Counted from the first letter of the stretch, positions 8,107 through 15,607 are shown. The stretch is DNA of 54,822 nt from JAIOPA01 sp964655175 (GCA_964655175.1 CAZZLY010000011.1:1-54822); one strand, 5' to 3'. A program made the numbers and translations. The notes: generated by a model not told the origin, from the sequence alone.

Positions 8107-8712
8107 ATGCGCCACGCGCACCGCATCGCCCTGTCGATCCTCGCCGTCCTCGCGCTCACGCTGCCCTCGACCGCCCATGCGGGCAAGAGCTACGGCACGC
8201 AGTTCTGGGCCGCCACCACCTACGTCGCGCCGCTCTCGGAGCGCTCGGCCACCGGCGTCTCGGATGCGCTCAAGGCGTCGAGCGAGATGGGCTACCAGTT
8301 CGGCGTCGAGTTCCGTTCCGGCTTCCTGGGCGTGGCGCTCGACTACCTGCACGCCACCCCGAAGTTCAAGTCCAACACCACGGGCACGCTCGGCACCGCC
8401 GACTTCAATCCCATCAGCGCCACGCTGCAGCTGCACCTGCCGCTGCCGCTCCTCGATCTGTACGCCGGTCCCACCGTGTCGTACGTGAACTGGGGCGACC
8501 TCGAGGTGAGCGGCACGAGCGTGAAGTCCAAGGTCGACACCAAGCTGGGCTACGGCTTCTCGGTGGGCGCCGACCTGCCGCTCGGTCACACGCTCGCGCT
8601 CACGAGCGGCGCGCGCTGGCTCAAGCTGGATGCCAAGGCGAACGCGGCCACGCTCGGCACGGTCGCGGTGGACCCGCTCATCACGCATCTGGGCATCGCG
8701 CTGCGATTCTGA
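8107..8712 (+). CDS. OmpW-like outer-membrane beta-barrel protein
   Basis: A 201-aa protein with GGAGGAG just before the ATG at 8107. A Sec signal ending AHA is followed by alternating hydrophobic strands typical of an 8-stranded barrel (GYQFGVEFRSG, LGVALDYLH, LYAGPTVSYV, GYGFSVGADLPL), ending LGIALRF with the terminal Phe that BAM recognises. The strand arrangement resembles OmpW/outer-membrane protein beta-barrel families. The ligand is unknown. The gene stands alone, ends in a strong hairpin and is divergent from the SCO-type gene across 244 bases. Confidence 0.75.
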   Translation: MRHAHRIALSILAVLALTLPSTAHAGKSYGTQFWAATTYVAPLSERSATGVSDALKASSEMGYQFGVEFRSGFLGVALDYLHATPKFKSNTTGTLGTADFNPISATLQLHLPLPLLDLYAGPTVSYVNWGDLEVSGTSVKSKVDTKLGYGFSVGADLPLGHTLALTSGARWLKLDAKANAATLGTVAVDPLITHLGIALRF

Positions 8713-8733
8713 CGTCGTCCACGGCTTCTCGAG

Positions 8734-8772
8734 CGAACGAGCGCCTCCCGCTGGGCGGGGGGCGCTCGTTCG
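8734..8772. terminator. Bidirectional terminator hairpin
   Basis: Positions 8734-8750 pair with 8756-8772 in a 17-bp stem (one T-G wobble) around a 5-base loop. It lies between the convergent ends of the OmpW-like gene and the ApbE gene (whose stop is at 8774), so it can serve both. Confidence 0.75.
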
Positions 8773-8773
8773 T

Positions 8774-9703
8774 TCATGCGGCCGGCGGGGTGCTCGCGGG
8801 CACGACGTGATGCACCACGCCTTCGCCTTCGAGGAACGCGACCGCGCCCGGTCCCTGCAGCACCGCCAGCGTCGCCAGCGTGCCGGCCACGAGACAGGTG
8901 TCGGCCAGCACGGTCACCGAGCTCGGCGCATCCACGACCGGCCAGCCCGTGCGCGCGTCCAGGATGTGACCGAGTCGACGCCCCTTGTGGCGCACGTGGC
9001 GACGCGCATCGCCGCTCGTGGCGAGTGCGCCGCGCGTGAGCGCGATCACGTGCGTCGCGCGCGCGCCGGTGTGCTCGGGGTCGTCGAGTCCCACCTGCCA
9101 GGGCGTCCCGTCGGCGCGCGGTCCCGGCGTCGCGAGATCGCCGCCGAAGTTCATCAGGAACGGCGTCGTCGTGTGCGCCGCGACGAGCGCGACCGCGCGA
9201 TCGACCGCGACCTCCTTGCCGAGCCCGCCCAGGTCCAGTTCCATGCCGCGCGGCAGCACGAGCACGGGGCGCTCCCAGCGCACATGCGCCCAGCCCACGT
9301 GCGCGAGACACGCGTGCACCGCGTCCTCGGTGGGCACCGCATCGCTCCCGTCGAAACGCCACACCCGCCGCAGCACGCCGGAGGTGAGGTCGAAACGTCC
9401 CTGCGAGATCGCGTGACACTCCGCGCCGTAGTCGAGCAGTGCGGCCGTCTCGTCGTCCACCGTGACCGGCATCCCGTCGGCCGCATGGATCGCGTGCAGC
9501 ACGCCGTCGTCCCGATAGCGGCTGAACTTGCGTTCGATCCGCCACGACTCCTCGGCCGCGATCGCGCCCAGCCGACGCGCGCTCGCCACGTCGTCACCCT
9601 CCAGCAGCAACTCGCACGGTCCGCCCAGTGCGTGCCAACCGACACGCACCGACCCCGCGCGCGCCTCGATGACGAGGTCGTGCACGGGGTCGTGGGGGGC
9701 CAT
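8774..9703 (-). CDS. apbE: ApbE-type FAD:protein FMN transferase
   Basis: This 309-aa protein has the ApbE blocks in order: SRYRDDGVLHAIH, ISQGRFDLTSG, the ELDLGGLGKEVAVDRA loop (usually DLGGIAKG), LMNFGGDL, TSGDARR, GHILDARTG and the ADTCLVAGTLAT metal-site region. The family moves FMN from FAD onto a Thr or Ser of periplasmic proteins. No signal peptide is obvious, which is unusual for the periplasmic form; a cytoplasmic location or a missed start is possible. It is the last gene of the TlpA-DUF4266-DUF3570 operon, 14 bases after the DUF3570 stop. I did not find a classical DgxtsAT target motif in the neighbours. Confidence 0.9.
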   Translation of the reverse strand: MAPHDPVHDLVIEARAGSVRVGWHALGGPCELLLEGDDVASARRLGAIAAEESWRIERKFSRYRDDGVLHAIHAADGMPVTVDDETAALLDYGAECHAISQGRFDLTSGVLRRVWRFDGSDAVPTEDAVHACLAHVGWAHVRWERPVLVLPRGMELDLGGLGKEVAVDRAVALVAAHTTTPFLMNFGGDLATPGPRADGTPWQVGLDDPEHTGARATHVIALTRGALATSGDARRHVRHKGRRLGHILDARTGWPVVDAPSSVTVLADTCLVAGTLATLAVLQGPGAVAFLEGEGVVHHVVPASTPPAA

Positions 9704-9717
9704 GTCCGTCGACCCGC

Positions 9718-10980
9718 TTAGCGCTCGAACGACCAGCCGACGACGAGCGAGGCCACGTTGAGCGACGGCGACTGATTGAACGTGCGCTGGATGCCGATCG
9801 CGTCGGCGGGATGCGCCTCACCCGACTGCCGCATGTATTCGGCGCGGACGTACCATTCCCCCGGCGAGCCCGACACCTTGAAGCCGTAGGTGGCGCCCAA
9901 CGTGAGCGTGCGCAGACGACCCAGCCGCTGGTCCGCGCTGCCGTACTCGGGCAACGGCCGATCCGCGCGCAGTCCCTGCCGGAAGAAACGCGCGGCCGTC
10001 TGCGAGTACATGCGCAGGTGCGGCTCGAACCACGCGTCCTCGCCCTGCGGCACGCGATAGCGGACGTCGTAGGTGTTGGAATGCACGCCCCAATCGTCCT
10101 CGTAACGGCGGAACGACAGCGACAGCACCTCGCTCGTGAGGTGATAGGCGGAGTTGACCTGCACACTCTGCCGACGACGCGTCCCCGGACGCTTCTCGCG
10201 CACCTCCGCCGTCTCGATGCCGGTGACGGGGTCGAGCAGGCTCAGCACCTTGTAGGGCTCGGTGAGGTAGCCGTCCTCCCAGGTGCGCGACAGGTTCACG
10301 CCCATGAGCCAGCGGCGGGTGAGCACCTGCGTCACACCGACGAGCGCGGTGCTCACGCGCTTGTCGGCCGCGTCGGCGATGACCGCGTCGCTGCCGGACA
10401 GCCCGTTCACGATGCCGTGCAGCGGCGTGACGCGGTCCTGATCGCGGCTGCCGCCCACGGTGACCGTGGTGAGCTTCTGATTCAGATCGGCCGCGAGCGA
10501 ACCCTGCAATCCGAACGAGCGGTAGTCCTGCTCGAGCGAGAAGTGCCCGCCCAGCGTGGGCGTGAACCGCCCCACGGGCTTGGCCCAGGTCAGATCGAGC
10601 GCGCCGCGGTTGTCCTTGAACGTGGAGGTCGGCAGCGCGTCGGCGGGCGTCGTCGTGGCGTGCCCCGACGGGCTCGTGGTGGTCTGCACCACGCCCGCGG
10701 GATTCGCGCCCGTGGGCGAGGCACCGGTCATGAGGTCCAACGAGAACTGCGCGGTCAGCGACTGCCCGTCGGCGAACAGGCGCGTGATGCGCGCGACGGG
10801 CTCGAGGATGGTGGTGCGCTGCTGCTCGGCGTAGAGCAGCGTGCTGCCCTCGACCCGCAACGACGGATCCCCGGCGGCCGCATGCGCCACCGTGGGCGCG
10901 CCGGCGGCGAGCACCATGGCCGCCGCTCGCGCGAGCCGCGCGCGCCGTGAATCGTCCCCGCCACGATCGGTCAATTGCAT
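9718..10980 (-). CDS. DUF3570 outer-membrane-barrel-like protein
   Basis: A 420-aa protein starting at the ATG ending 10980, which lies inside the tail of the DUF4266 gene (10-base overlap). After a signal peptide (MVLAAGAPTVAHA) the sequence starts DPSLRVEGSTLLYAEQQRTT and continues as many amphipathic strands ending LVVGWSFER, consistent with an outer-membrane barrel. The beginning (DxVxxxxxxYxE) and the RTFNQSPSLNV/ WSFER ending match the DUF3570 family. Function is not known. Its co-occurrence with DUF4266, a TlpA-like thioredoxin and ApbE is, to my knowledge, a recurring arrangement in Gram-negative genomes. Confidence 0.8.
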   Translation of the reverse strand: MQLTDRGGDDSRRARLARAAAMVLAAGAPTVAHAAAGDPSLRVEGSTLLYAEQQRTTILEPVARITRLFADGQSLTAQFSLDLMTGASPTGANPAGVVQTTTSPSGHATTTPADALPTSTFKDNRGALDLTWAKPVGRFTPTLGGHFSLEQDYRSFGLQGSLAADLNQKLTTVTVGGSRDQDRVTPLHGIVNGLSGSDAVIADAADKRVSTALVGVTQVLTRRWLMGVNLSRTWEDGYLTEPYKVLSLLDPVTGIETAEVREKRPGTRRRQSVQVNSAYHLTSEVLSLSFRRYEDDWGVHSNTYDVRYRVPQGEDAWFEPHLRMYSQTAARFFRQGLRADRPLPEYGSADQRLGRLRTLTLGATYGFKVSGSPGEWYVRAEYMRQSGEAHPADAIGIQRTFNQSPSLNVASLVVGWSFER

Positions 10981-11192
10981 CCACACCCCCCGCCCGCGAC
11001 GCTCGAACCGCCCGTGGAGGCTTCCTTGCTGAAGTAGATGTGCTGGTCCATCGCCCCGAGGAGCGAGTGCGGGGCGAGCTGCATGGCCGGCTTGGCGAGC
11101 AGGTCGCGATCCCACGGCTTCACGGTCGCGGCACAGCCGCCGGACAGCACGGCGAGGCTGGCGAAGATCGAAACGAGGACGATCCGGTTCAT
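10971..11192 (-). CDS. DUF4266 small lipoprotein with C-terminal GGGCGCN
   Basis: A 73-aa protein. The lipobox LSGGC puts the acylated Cys at about residue 19. The core ATVKPWDRDLLAKPAMQL followed by HIYFSKEAS matches DUF4266. It ends in a Gly/Ser-rich tail with a CxC motif, GGGCGCN. It overlaps the TlpA stop by ATGA upstream and the DUF3570 start downstream, so the three are translationally linked. The tail could bind metal or form a reactive dithiol; no function is established. Confidence 0.85.
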   Translation of the reverse strand: MNRIVLVSIFASLAVLSGGCAATVKPWDRDLLAKPAMQLAPHSLLGAMDQHIYFSKEASTGGSSVAGGGCGCN

Positions 11193-11725
11193 GGGCGCAG
11201 CGCCTCCTGGATGCGACGTTCCACGTCGGCGGTCCTGCGGGCATCGAACCCGGCGTGCCGCATCAGCACGGTGCCGTCGCGCCCGAGGATGAACGAGGTG
11301 GGCATGGCCGAGACCTTGTACGCCTCGGCGGTGCGACCACTCGGGTCGAACGCGACCCGGAAGCCGGCCGGATGCGCGGCCAGGAACGCGTCGGCCAACG
11401 CGCGGTCCTTGTCGAGGTTGACCGCGATCACGACCAGACTGTCGGCCGCATGGGTGCGCGCCAGCGCGGTCATCCACGGGAACGAGGCCCGGCACGGACC
11501 GCACCACGAGGCCCAGAAGTCGAGGTACACGACCTTGCCGCGGAACGCGGACAGGTCCACCTCGCCGTCACGGCCGCTCAGGCGGAAGCTGGGCGCCTGC
11601 GTGGGCGCGGCGGGTGCGGACCACGCCGTCGGCGATGCGGTGAGGAGTGCGAGCGCGGTGACGGCGCACGCGTAGACGGCGACCGCCCGGGAACGGAGGG
11701 AACGAGGGGATGCGAGCCTGCGCAT
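11189..11725 (-). CDS. TlpA-like periplasmic thioredoxin
   Basis: A 178-aa protein starting at the ATG ending 11725. An N-terminal hydrophobic segment (AVAVYACAVTALALL) is a signal or anchor, followed by an AhpC/TSA-Redoxin fold: APSFRLSGRDG, then DFWASWCGPC with C75 and C78, and the cis-Pro loop SAMPTSFIL. It should reduce disulfides in the periplasm. It is the first gene of the operon TlpA, DUF4266, DUF3570, ApbE, so the CxC tail of the DUF4266 protein is a plausible client. That is inference. Confidence 0.9.
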   Translation of the reverse strand: MRRLASPRSLRSRAVAVYACAVTALALLTASPTAWSAPAAPTQAPSFRLSGRDGEVDLSAFRGKVVYLDFWASWCGPCRASFPWMTALARTHAADSLVVIAVNLDKDRALADAFLAAHPAGFRVAFDPSGRTAEAYKVSAMPTSFILGRDGTVLMRHAGFDARRTADVERRIQEALRP

Positions 11726-11945
11726 GAGCACGTGGGCCTGCCGGGGATGGGGGGAGTGCGGCGGTGTCGTACGGCCGCGAGGCCGCACACGACGTGCGTA
11801 CCTCCCCTCACTCTACCCCACAAGACGCGAGCCGACCGTCAAAGCGATGTGAGATGTCGTCGCACACGGTCCGAGATGAGAATCCGCACGCACGTCGGCC
11901 TCGCGCATGGGTGGGTCCGTCGCCAGACGCCGCCGCCGCATGCGA

Positions 11946-11979
11946 AAGCCCCCGACGGGCACTCGGCCGTCGGGGGCTT
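11946..11979 (-). terminator. Terminator after flaF
   Basis: Positions 11946-11958 and 11967-11979 form a 13-bp stem with an 8-base loop, 22 bases past the flaF stop. The stem shares 12 bases (AAGCCCCCGACG) with the terminator after flgK at 20053. Confidence 0.75.
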
Positions 11980-12001
11980 CCGAACATCGTGTTCAGCGGT
12001 C

Positions 12002-12391
12002 TCACTCCACCGGAGTCGGCACCGCGGTGGACAGACCCATGGCGATGTTGCGATCGATGTCGATCAACGCCTGGAGCTTCTGCGGTTCCGGGGCGGCCAT
12101 GATCTCGAACGTGCGCTTGTCCACGAACGCCGACAGCCGCAGCAGGTCGCGACGCAGCGTGGGCACGATGCCGTGGTCCGGCTGAGCCAGTTCGCACTGG
12201 AACAGCGTCCACAACCGCAGGTTGTAACGCAGGGCCTCGTCCAGCTGCTGCGCGTGACCCGGCGTGTCCCAGGCCTGCATGCAGGCCTCGAGCTTGCGCG
12301 CGGCCTTGAACAGCGCCGTGGCTTCGAGCTCGCGGTTGGTGACGGCCGTCTTGGCACCGGCCTCGTAGGCGTGACGCGGATCATGACGCAT
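12002..12391 (-). CDS. flaF: FlaF flagellin-biosynthesis regulator
   Basis: A 129-aa, mostly helical protein. The pattern RELEATALFKAARKLEAC, then ALRYNLRLWTLFQCEL, then a segment ending DKRTFEIMAAPEPQKLQALIDIDRNIAMGL matches FlaF, including the conserved RLWT and the IDINRNIA-type end. In alphaproteobacteria FlaF is needed for flagellin translation and secretion and works against FlbT. It overlaps flbT by 11 bases and closes the fliC-flbT-flaF unit. Finding it outside alphaproteobacteria is notable. FliS was considered because of position and helices, but the conserved residues fit FlaF. Confidence 0.85.
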   Translation of the reverse strand: MRHDPRHAYEAGAKTAVTNRELEATALFKAARKLEACMQAWDTPGHAQQLDEALRYNLRLWTLFQCELAQPDHGIVPTLRRDLLRLSAFVDKRTFEIMAAPEPQKLQALIDIDRNIAMGLSTAVPTPVE

Positions 12392-12770
12392 GGGCGATCA
12401 GCTCCCGTTCGTGTTCGATGAGCCGCCGGGCGTGACGGAGCGCCTGGAACATGCGTCCGGCCTGCACCTGCTCGTCGATCGCGCGCACCAGCGTCGTGCA
12501 GCTGGGGGCCGCGGCCAACACCTCATCCGTGAGTACTCGATAGGCTTCGGCGTAGAGCGCGGGCGCGTGATCGTCCACGTACATCAACTGGAGCGTGAGG
12601 TAGATCCGCTCGCACGGCGTGTGCACGGCGTCCAACCGCAGGACGTCCGACTCGCGCAGCACCGGCGTCTCGTTCTCCACGACCAGCTCGGTCCCCTTGG
12701 AACCGTTGCGGATGATGGCGCCGCCCACGATCGCGCGCTCACCCGCCTTGAGCTTCAGTCTCAAGGCCAT
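12381..12770 (-). CDS. flbT: FlbT flagellin translation regulator
   Basis: A 129-aa protein starting at an ATG with GAGGTG four bases before it. The beginning MALRLKLKAGERAIVGGAII and the blocks PVLRESDVL, TPCERIYLTLQLMYV and the helix with FQALRHARRLIEHER match FlbT. In Caulobacter and relatives FlbT binds the flagellin mRNA leader and controls its translation and decay. Here it sits 118 bases after the fliC stop, separated by a GC hairpin, and overlaps flaF. A CsrA assignment was considered and dropped on sequence and length. Confidence 0.87.
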   Translation of the reverse strand: MALRLKLKAGERAIVGGAIIRNGSKGTELVVENETPVLRESDVLRLDAVHTPCERIYLTLQLMYVDDHAPALYAEAYRVLTDEVLAAAPSCTTLVRAIDEQVQAGRMFQALRHARRLIEHERELIAHAS

Positions 12771-12831
12771 CGGGCACCTCTTCCGGCACGGGATCCGTCC
12801 TGGACGTCCGCGCCCTCGAGTGGAGACCGGT

Positions 12832-12857
12832 GGGGGGCGGGCCTTCACCCGCCCCCC
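12832..12857 (-). terminator. GC hairpin between fliC and flbT
   Basis: GGGGGGCGGG (12832-12841) pairs with CCCGCCCCCC (12848-12857) over a 6-base loop, 31 bases past the fliC stop. There is no U tract, so it may stabilise the abundant flagellin mRNA 3' end while letting some transcription continue into flbT-flaF. Confidence 0.55.
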
Positions 12858-12887
12858 GCTCCGGCCGATCCGTCCTGCCGTCTGCTC

Positions 12888-13703
12888 TTAGAAGAGACGG
12901 AGGATGCCCTGCTGCGCCTGCGAGGACAGCGACAGCGAGGTGATACCGAGCTGCTGACGCGTCTGCAGCGCCAGCATGTTGGCACCTTCCTCGTTCGAGT
13001 CCGCGGCCGTCAGGTTGTCCGCACCTTCCGTCAGCGTGTTCACCATGTTCGTGGTGAACTCCTGACGCGCGGTCACCGTGCCGAGGTTCGAAGCGAGCGT
13101 CTTGGCCTTGGAACGCAGCGTGTTGAGCGCCGAGTCCAGGTCCGTGACCGCCGCGTCGATGTTCGCATCCGTCGCCCAGCTGCCGGCGGCGGCCGCGATA
13201 CCCAGATCGCCGCTCGACGCACCGTTGAAGCCGACGATGCTCAGCGAGGACGAACCATCCTCGTTGAACTCGACGGTCAGCGTGTCGCCACCGAGCAGGT
13301 TCTTGCCCTTGTAACCCGAGTCCGACGCCATGTTGTCGATCTGCGTCATCAGATCGTTGAACTGCGTCGCCAGGGCGGCGCGGTCCGTGGTGCCGGCGCT
13401 GCGGGCCGAGGCCGCGAGACCCTTGGCCTGCTCGATCAGCGAGGTGATGGCCTTGATACCGGCGTCCGCCGCCTTCACGGTCTGGATCGCCTCACCCATC
13501 GCATCCTTACGACCCGCGAGGTCGTTCGCACGACCGCGGTGGCTCTGCGCCGCGAAGTACGCCGACGGATCGTCGACGGCACTGTTCACACGCAGACCCG
13601 TCGCGAGACGCTGGGTGGTGCGAGCCTGCAGAGCGGACACGACCTGCAGGTTGGTCAGGTTCTGGCGCATGCCGCCAGCCAGAGTGATGTCGTTGACACC
13701 CAT
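12888..13703 (-). CDS. fliC: Flagellin
   Basis: A 271-aa flagellin. The conserved D0/D1 ends are clear: the N-terminal coil contains RLATGLRVNSAVDDPSAYF, and the C-terminus runs from about residue 200 (ALNTLRSKAKTLASNLG) to the terminal ILRLF, an ending common in alphaproteobacterial-type flagellins. The variable middle is very short (about residues 130-185), giving a minimal filament subunit. The ribosome site AGGAGGGGG sits about 10 bases before the ATG. A sigma-28-like promoter and a leader hairpin lie upstream. FliD and FliS are not encoded in the window. Confidence 0.95.
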   Translation of the reverse strand: MGVNDITLAGGMRQNLTNLQVVSALQARTTQRLATGLRVNSAVDDPSAYFAAQSHRGRANDLAGRKDAMGEAIQTVKAADAGIKAITSLIEQAKGLAASARSAGTTDRAALATQFNDLMTQIDNMASDSGYKGKNLLGGDTLTVEFNEDGSSSLSIVGFNGASSGDLGIAAAAGSWATDANIDAAVTDLDSALNTLRSKAKTLASNLGTVTARQEFTTNMVNTLTEGADNLTAADSNEEGANMLALQTRQQLGITSLSLSSQAQQGILRLF

Positions 13704-13737
13704 TGCGGTAACCCCCTCCTAGGGTACTTCCGGGTCT

Positions 13738-13755
13738 CCCGGGCTTCTGCCCGGG
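13738..13755 (-). promoter_or_regulatory. Flagellin mRNA leader hairpin, candidate FlbT/FlaF target
   Basis: On the minus strand CCCGGGC-AGAA-GCCCGGG forms a perfect 7-bp hairpin with a 4-base loop, about 20 bases upstream of the fliC ribosome site. FlbT is known to act on flagellin leaders in alphaproteobacteria, and flbT is the next gene. The functional link is inference. Confidence 0.5.
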
Positions 13756-13779
13756 CTCGGCTCATTGCCGACAGGGCTA

Positions 13780-13807
13780 TCGTCAGGTGCCTCGTGAGAA
13801 ACTTGAG
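13780..13807 (-). promoter_or_regulatory. Weak sigma-28-like promoter for fliC
   Basis: The minus strand has CTCAA (13803-13807), then exactly 15 bases, then CCTGACGA. The -35 and spacing equal those of the flgL and motA promoters here, but the -10 matches only about five of eight positions of ACCGAYAN. The leader would be about 70 bases and would include the hairpin at 13738. Confidence 0.45.
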
Positions 13808-14106
13808 CGCGCCCCCCGGCTTTCGTTCGTCGCGAACGCGAGCATCGTGCAGAACGAGAGACACGCCCGTGCGCCGTGACATGCGACGGTGGTCGCGCGG
13901 TCCTCACGGACCTCGCGCACCACGTTCGAAGCCCGATCCGCGCACCCGGATCGCGCGCCGACATGCGTGAATCGGCCAGCCGCGCGCGTCGCACACGAGG
14001 CACCCCGTCGCGCCGCCGTGCCGCCGTGCCGCGGGGGACGCGAGCGATGCACGTGGCCACCGCACCCGGATCCCACATCATGATGAGGAGGCGGATGAGG
14101 ACGCGT

Positions 14107-14136
14107 ACGGCCGCGTCCCTCGCGGGGCGCGGCCGT
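14107..14136 (-). terminator. Terminator after flgL
   Basis: Positions 14107-14119 pair with 14124-14136 (13 bp, one T-G wobble, 4-base loop), 29 bases past the flgL stop. The remaining 13808-14106 stretch between fliC and flgL shows no gene. Confidence 0.65.
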
Positions 14137-14164
14137 GGCGACAGCGATCGATCGTCGGGTGGGA

Positions 14165-15025
14165 TCAGCGCAGATAGTCGGTGAGGTTGAGCGACATCGT
14201 GCGCTGCGTGATCGCGTAGGCGCGTTCGAGCGCCTGGGTGGCGGCGGTCACCTTGAGCAACGACTCGGCCGGATCGGCCTCGACGATGGCCTGCAGACGA
14301 TCGAGCAGCAGCTGCTGCCGGCTGCCGATCTGCTTGACCGTGTCGTCCACCTGACGCTGACGTGCGCCGGTCTCGGTCTCGACGCCCAACAGGCCCTCGG
14401 CAGCGTCGGCGAGCGGCTTGACCGCCGCCGAGACGTCCGAGGCGGGCCCCGTGGTGAGCCGGTTCTCGAGGTTCACGATCGCGGCGAACGTGGCATCGAA
14501 GACGTGCCCGGTGTGGCTGGTCGGGATCGCGACGTTGTCGTCGATCTGCGCGTCGTGGATGCAGTCCCCACCCACGTAGACGCCGTTCGCCTGGAACGGC
14601 GCGTCCGTCGCACCGCCGCCGAACAGGCGCTCGTCCCCCACGGTGGTGTTGGCGAGCGAGACGAGCTGCTGCTTGATGAAGCTCACCTCGCGCAGGGCCG
14701 CCGCACGGGTGGGATCGTTGGGATCGTCCGAGGTCACGCCGATCGCCAGCTTGCGGGCACGTTCGAGCAGATCGCGCGCCGACTTGAGCACCACCGCCTC
14801 GGTGGACATGCGCGTCGTGGCCGACACGGCGTTGCGACGGTACTGATCGATGCCGTTGAGCTGGCCCTGCATGCGCATCGCGCGGGCCGCATCGACGGGA
14901 TCGTCGCTCACGCGCTCGATGCGCTTGCCGCTCGTGGCGTGCCGCTGCGCTTCGGCGAGCCGATTCTGGTTCGCGCGCAGGCCGGCCATCGTGTTCATCT
15001 GTCGCATGCGGTCGGAGATCCGCAT
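14165..15025 (-). CDS. flgL: Hook-filament junction protein FlgL
   Basis: A 286-aa flagellin-like junction protein starting at an ATG with GGGAGG upstream. The N-terminus MRISDRMRQMNTMAGLRANQNRLAEAQ with SGKRIERVSDDP is the typical FlgL coil, and the C-terminus ends YAITQRTMSLNLTDYLR. FlgL lies between FlgK and the filament. Unusually it is not next to flgK (at 20109); it stands alone with its own sigma-28-like promoter, divergent from flgM. Confidence 0.9.
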   Translation of the reverse strand: MRISDRMRQMNTMAGLRANQNRLAEAQRHATSGKRIERVSDDPVDAARAMRMQGQLNGIDQYRRNAVSATTRMSTEAVVLKSARDLLERARKLAIGVTSDDPNDPTRAAALREVSFIKQQLVSLANTTVGDERLFGGGATDAPFQANGVYVGGDCIHDAQIDDNVAIPTSHTGHVFDATFAAIVNLENRLTTGPASDVSAAVKPLADAAEGLLGVETETGARQRQVDDTVKQIGSRQQLLLDRLQAIVEADPAESLLKVTAATQALERAYAITQRTMSLNLTDYLR

Positions 15026-15058
15026 CGTGAGCCTCCCGTGGTCCAGGGTTCCCTCGGA

Positions 15059-15086
15059 GTGTCGGTCGGGGCGGCCACCTCTTGAG
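15059..15086 (-). promoter_or_regulatory. Sigma-28-like promoter for flgL
   Basis: Minus strand CTCAA (15082-15086), exactly 15 bases, then ACCGACAC (15059-15066). This fits the FliA class (CTAAA-N15-GCCGATAA) and the set shared by motA and flgM in this window. It is 33 bases upstream of the flgL start. Confidence 0.7.
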
Positions 15087-15156
15087 TGGAGCGCGGGGGA
15101 ATTCCGCGCGGGCGGGGCTTCAGAAGGTGGCCCCTGCCCCCGCGAGGGAACCGGAC

Positions 15157-15172
15157 CCGGCAATTCCTGCCG
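15157..15172 (+). promoter_or_regulatory. CCGG-N3-TTCCTGCCG site between flgL and flgM
   Basis: CCGGCAATTCCTGCCG is a full match to the recurrent motif seen near the sigma-54 promoters. It lies between the divergent flgL and flgM promoters. A weaker relative is at 15092-15107 on the other strand. I propose it as a binding site of the NtrC-type regulator; no sigma-54 promoter is visible beside it. Confidence 0.5.
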
Positions 15173-15189
15173 CACGGGGGTCGAGCCCC

Positions 15190-15217
15190 CTCATGTCCTT
15201 CCGGACGCGACCGACAA
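15190..15217 (+). promoter_or_regulatory. Sigma-28-like promoter for flgM
   Basis: CTCAT (15190-15194), 15 bases, then ACCGACAA (15210-15217). It is about 48 bases before the flgM-like ATG. Same architecture as the flgL and motA promoters. Confidence 0.62.
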
Positions 15218-15265
15218 TCCTGTGGACGGGACGGCACTGGGCCGCCCCCACAGGAGCCTCAGGAC

Positions 15266-15604
15266 ATGGTCATCCGCCCTTCGAACCCCGAGCCTTCGCG
15301 CCGGACCCCCGCGTCCGGTCTGGAGGCGACGCCCACCCAGCCCGCGTTGCCGCGCGAGCGGGTGGCGGAGTCCACCCCCCCGCCGACTCCTCTGCCGCAG
15401 GGCGACCGCGCCGAGGTCTCGAGCGCGGCCCGTGCGCTGTTCGAGAGCGCGCTGCAGCCGGCGATCGGCGGCAGCACGATGGCGCCCGACCGCATGCGCG
15501 ACATCCTCGAGCGCGTGCGCACCGGTCATTACGACCGCCCCGACGTCCTCGATCGGATCGCCGAGCGGATCCAGTCCGAGGTCACGGGCACGCCGGACGC
15601 CTGA
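15266..15604 (+). CDS. flgM: FlgM-like anti-sigma-28 factor
   Basis: A 112-aa protein. The first half is Pro-rich and probably unstructured. The second half, GDRAEVSSAARALFESAL followed by RMRDILERVRTGHYDRPDVLDRIAERI, matches the FlgM layout: a polar S-x-x-A helix, then two helices with the R-x-G-x-Y turn that bind sigma-28. FlgM holds FliA inactive until it is exported through the completed hook. The start has GGAG about 12 bases upstream. It lies four bases before a receiver-like gene. Identity is by pattern, not search. Confidence 0.7.
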   Translation: MVIRPSNPEPSRRTPASGLEATPTQPALPRERVAESTPPPTPLPQGDRAEVSSAARALFESALQPAIGGSTMAPDRMRDILERVRTGHYDRPDVLDRIAERIQSEVTGTPDA

Positions 15605-15607
15605 GTC

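Noticed and set aside
12002..12391. FliS identity for the small helical protein
   Set aside because: RLWTLF and the IDIDRNIAMGL end match FlaF; no FliS-like N-terminus.
12381..12770. CsrA identity for the gene after flagellin
   Set aside because: The length (129 aa) and the blocks PVLRESDVL and RIYLTLQLMYV fit FlbT; CsrA is about 60-70 aa with a different strand pattern.
15218..15265. GGCAC-like -24 element before flgM
   Set aside because: The GG-GC spacing is off by one base and there is no TTGC; the sigma-28 match is better.
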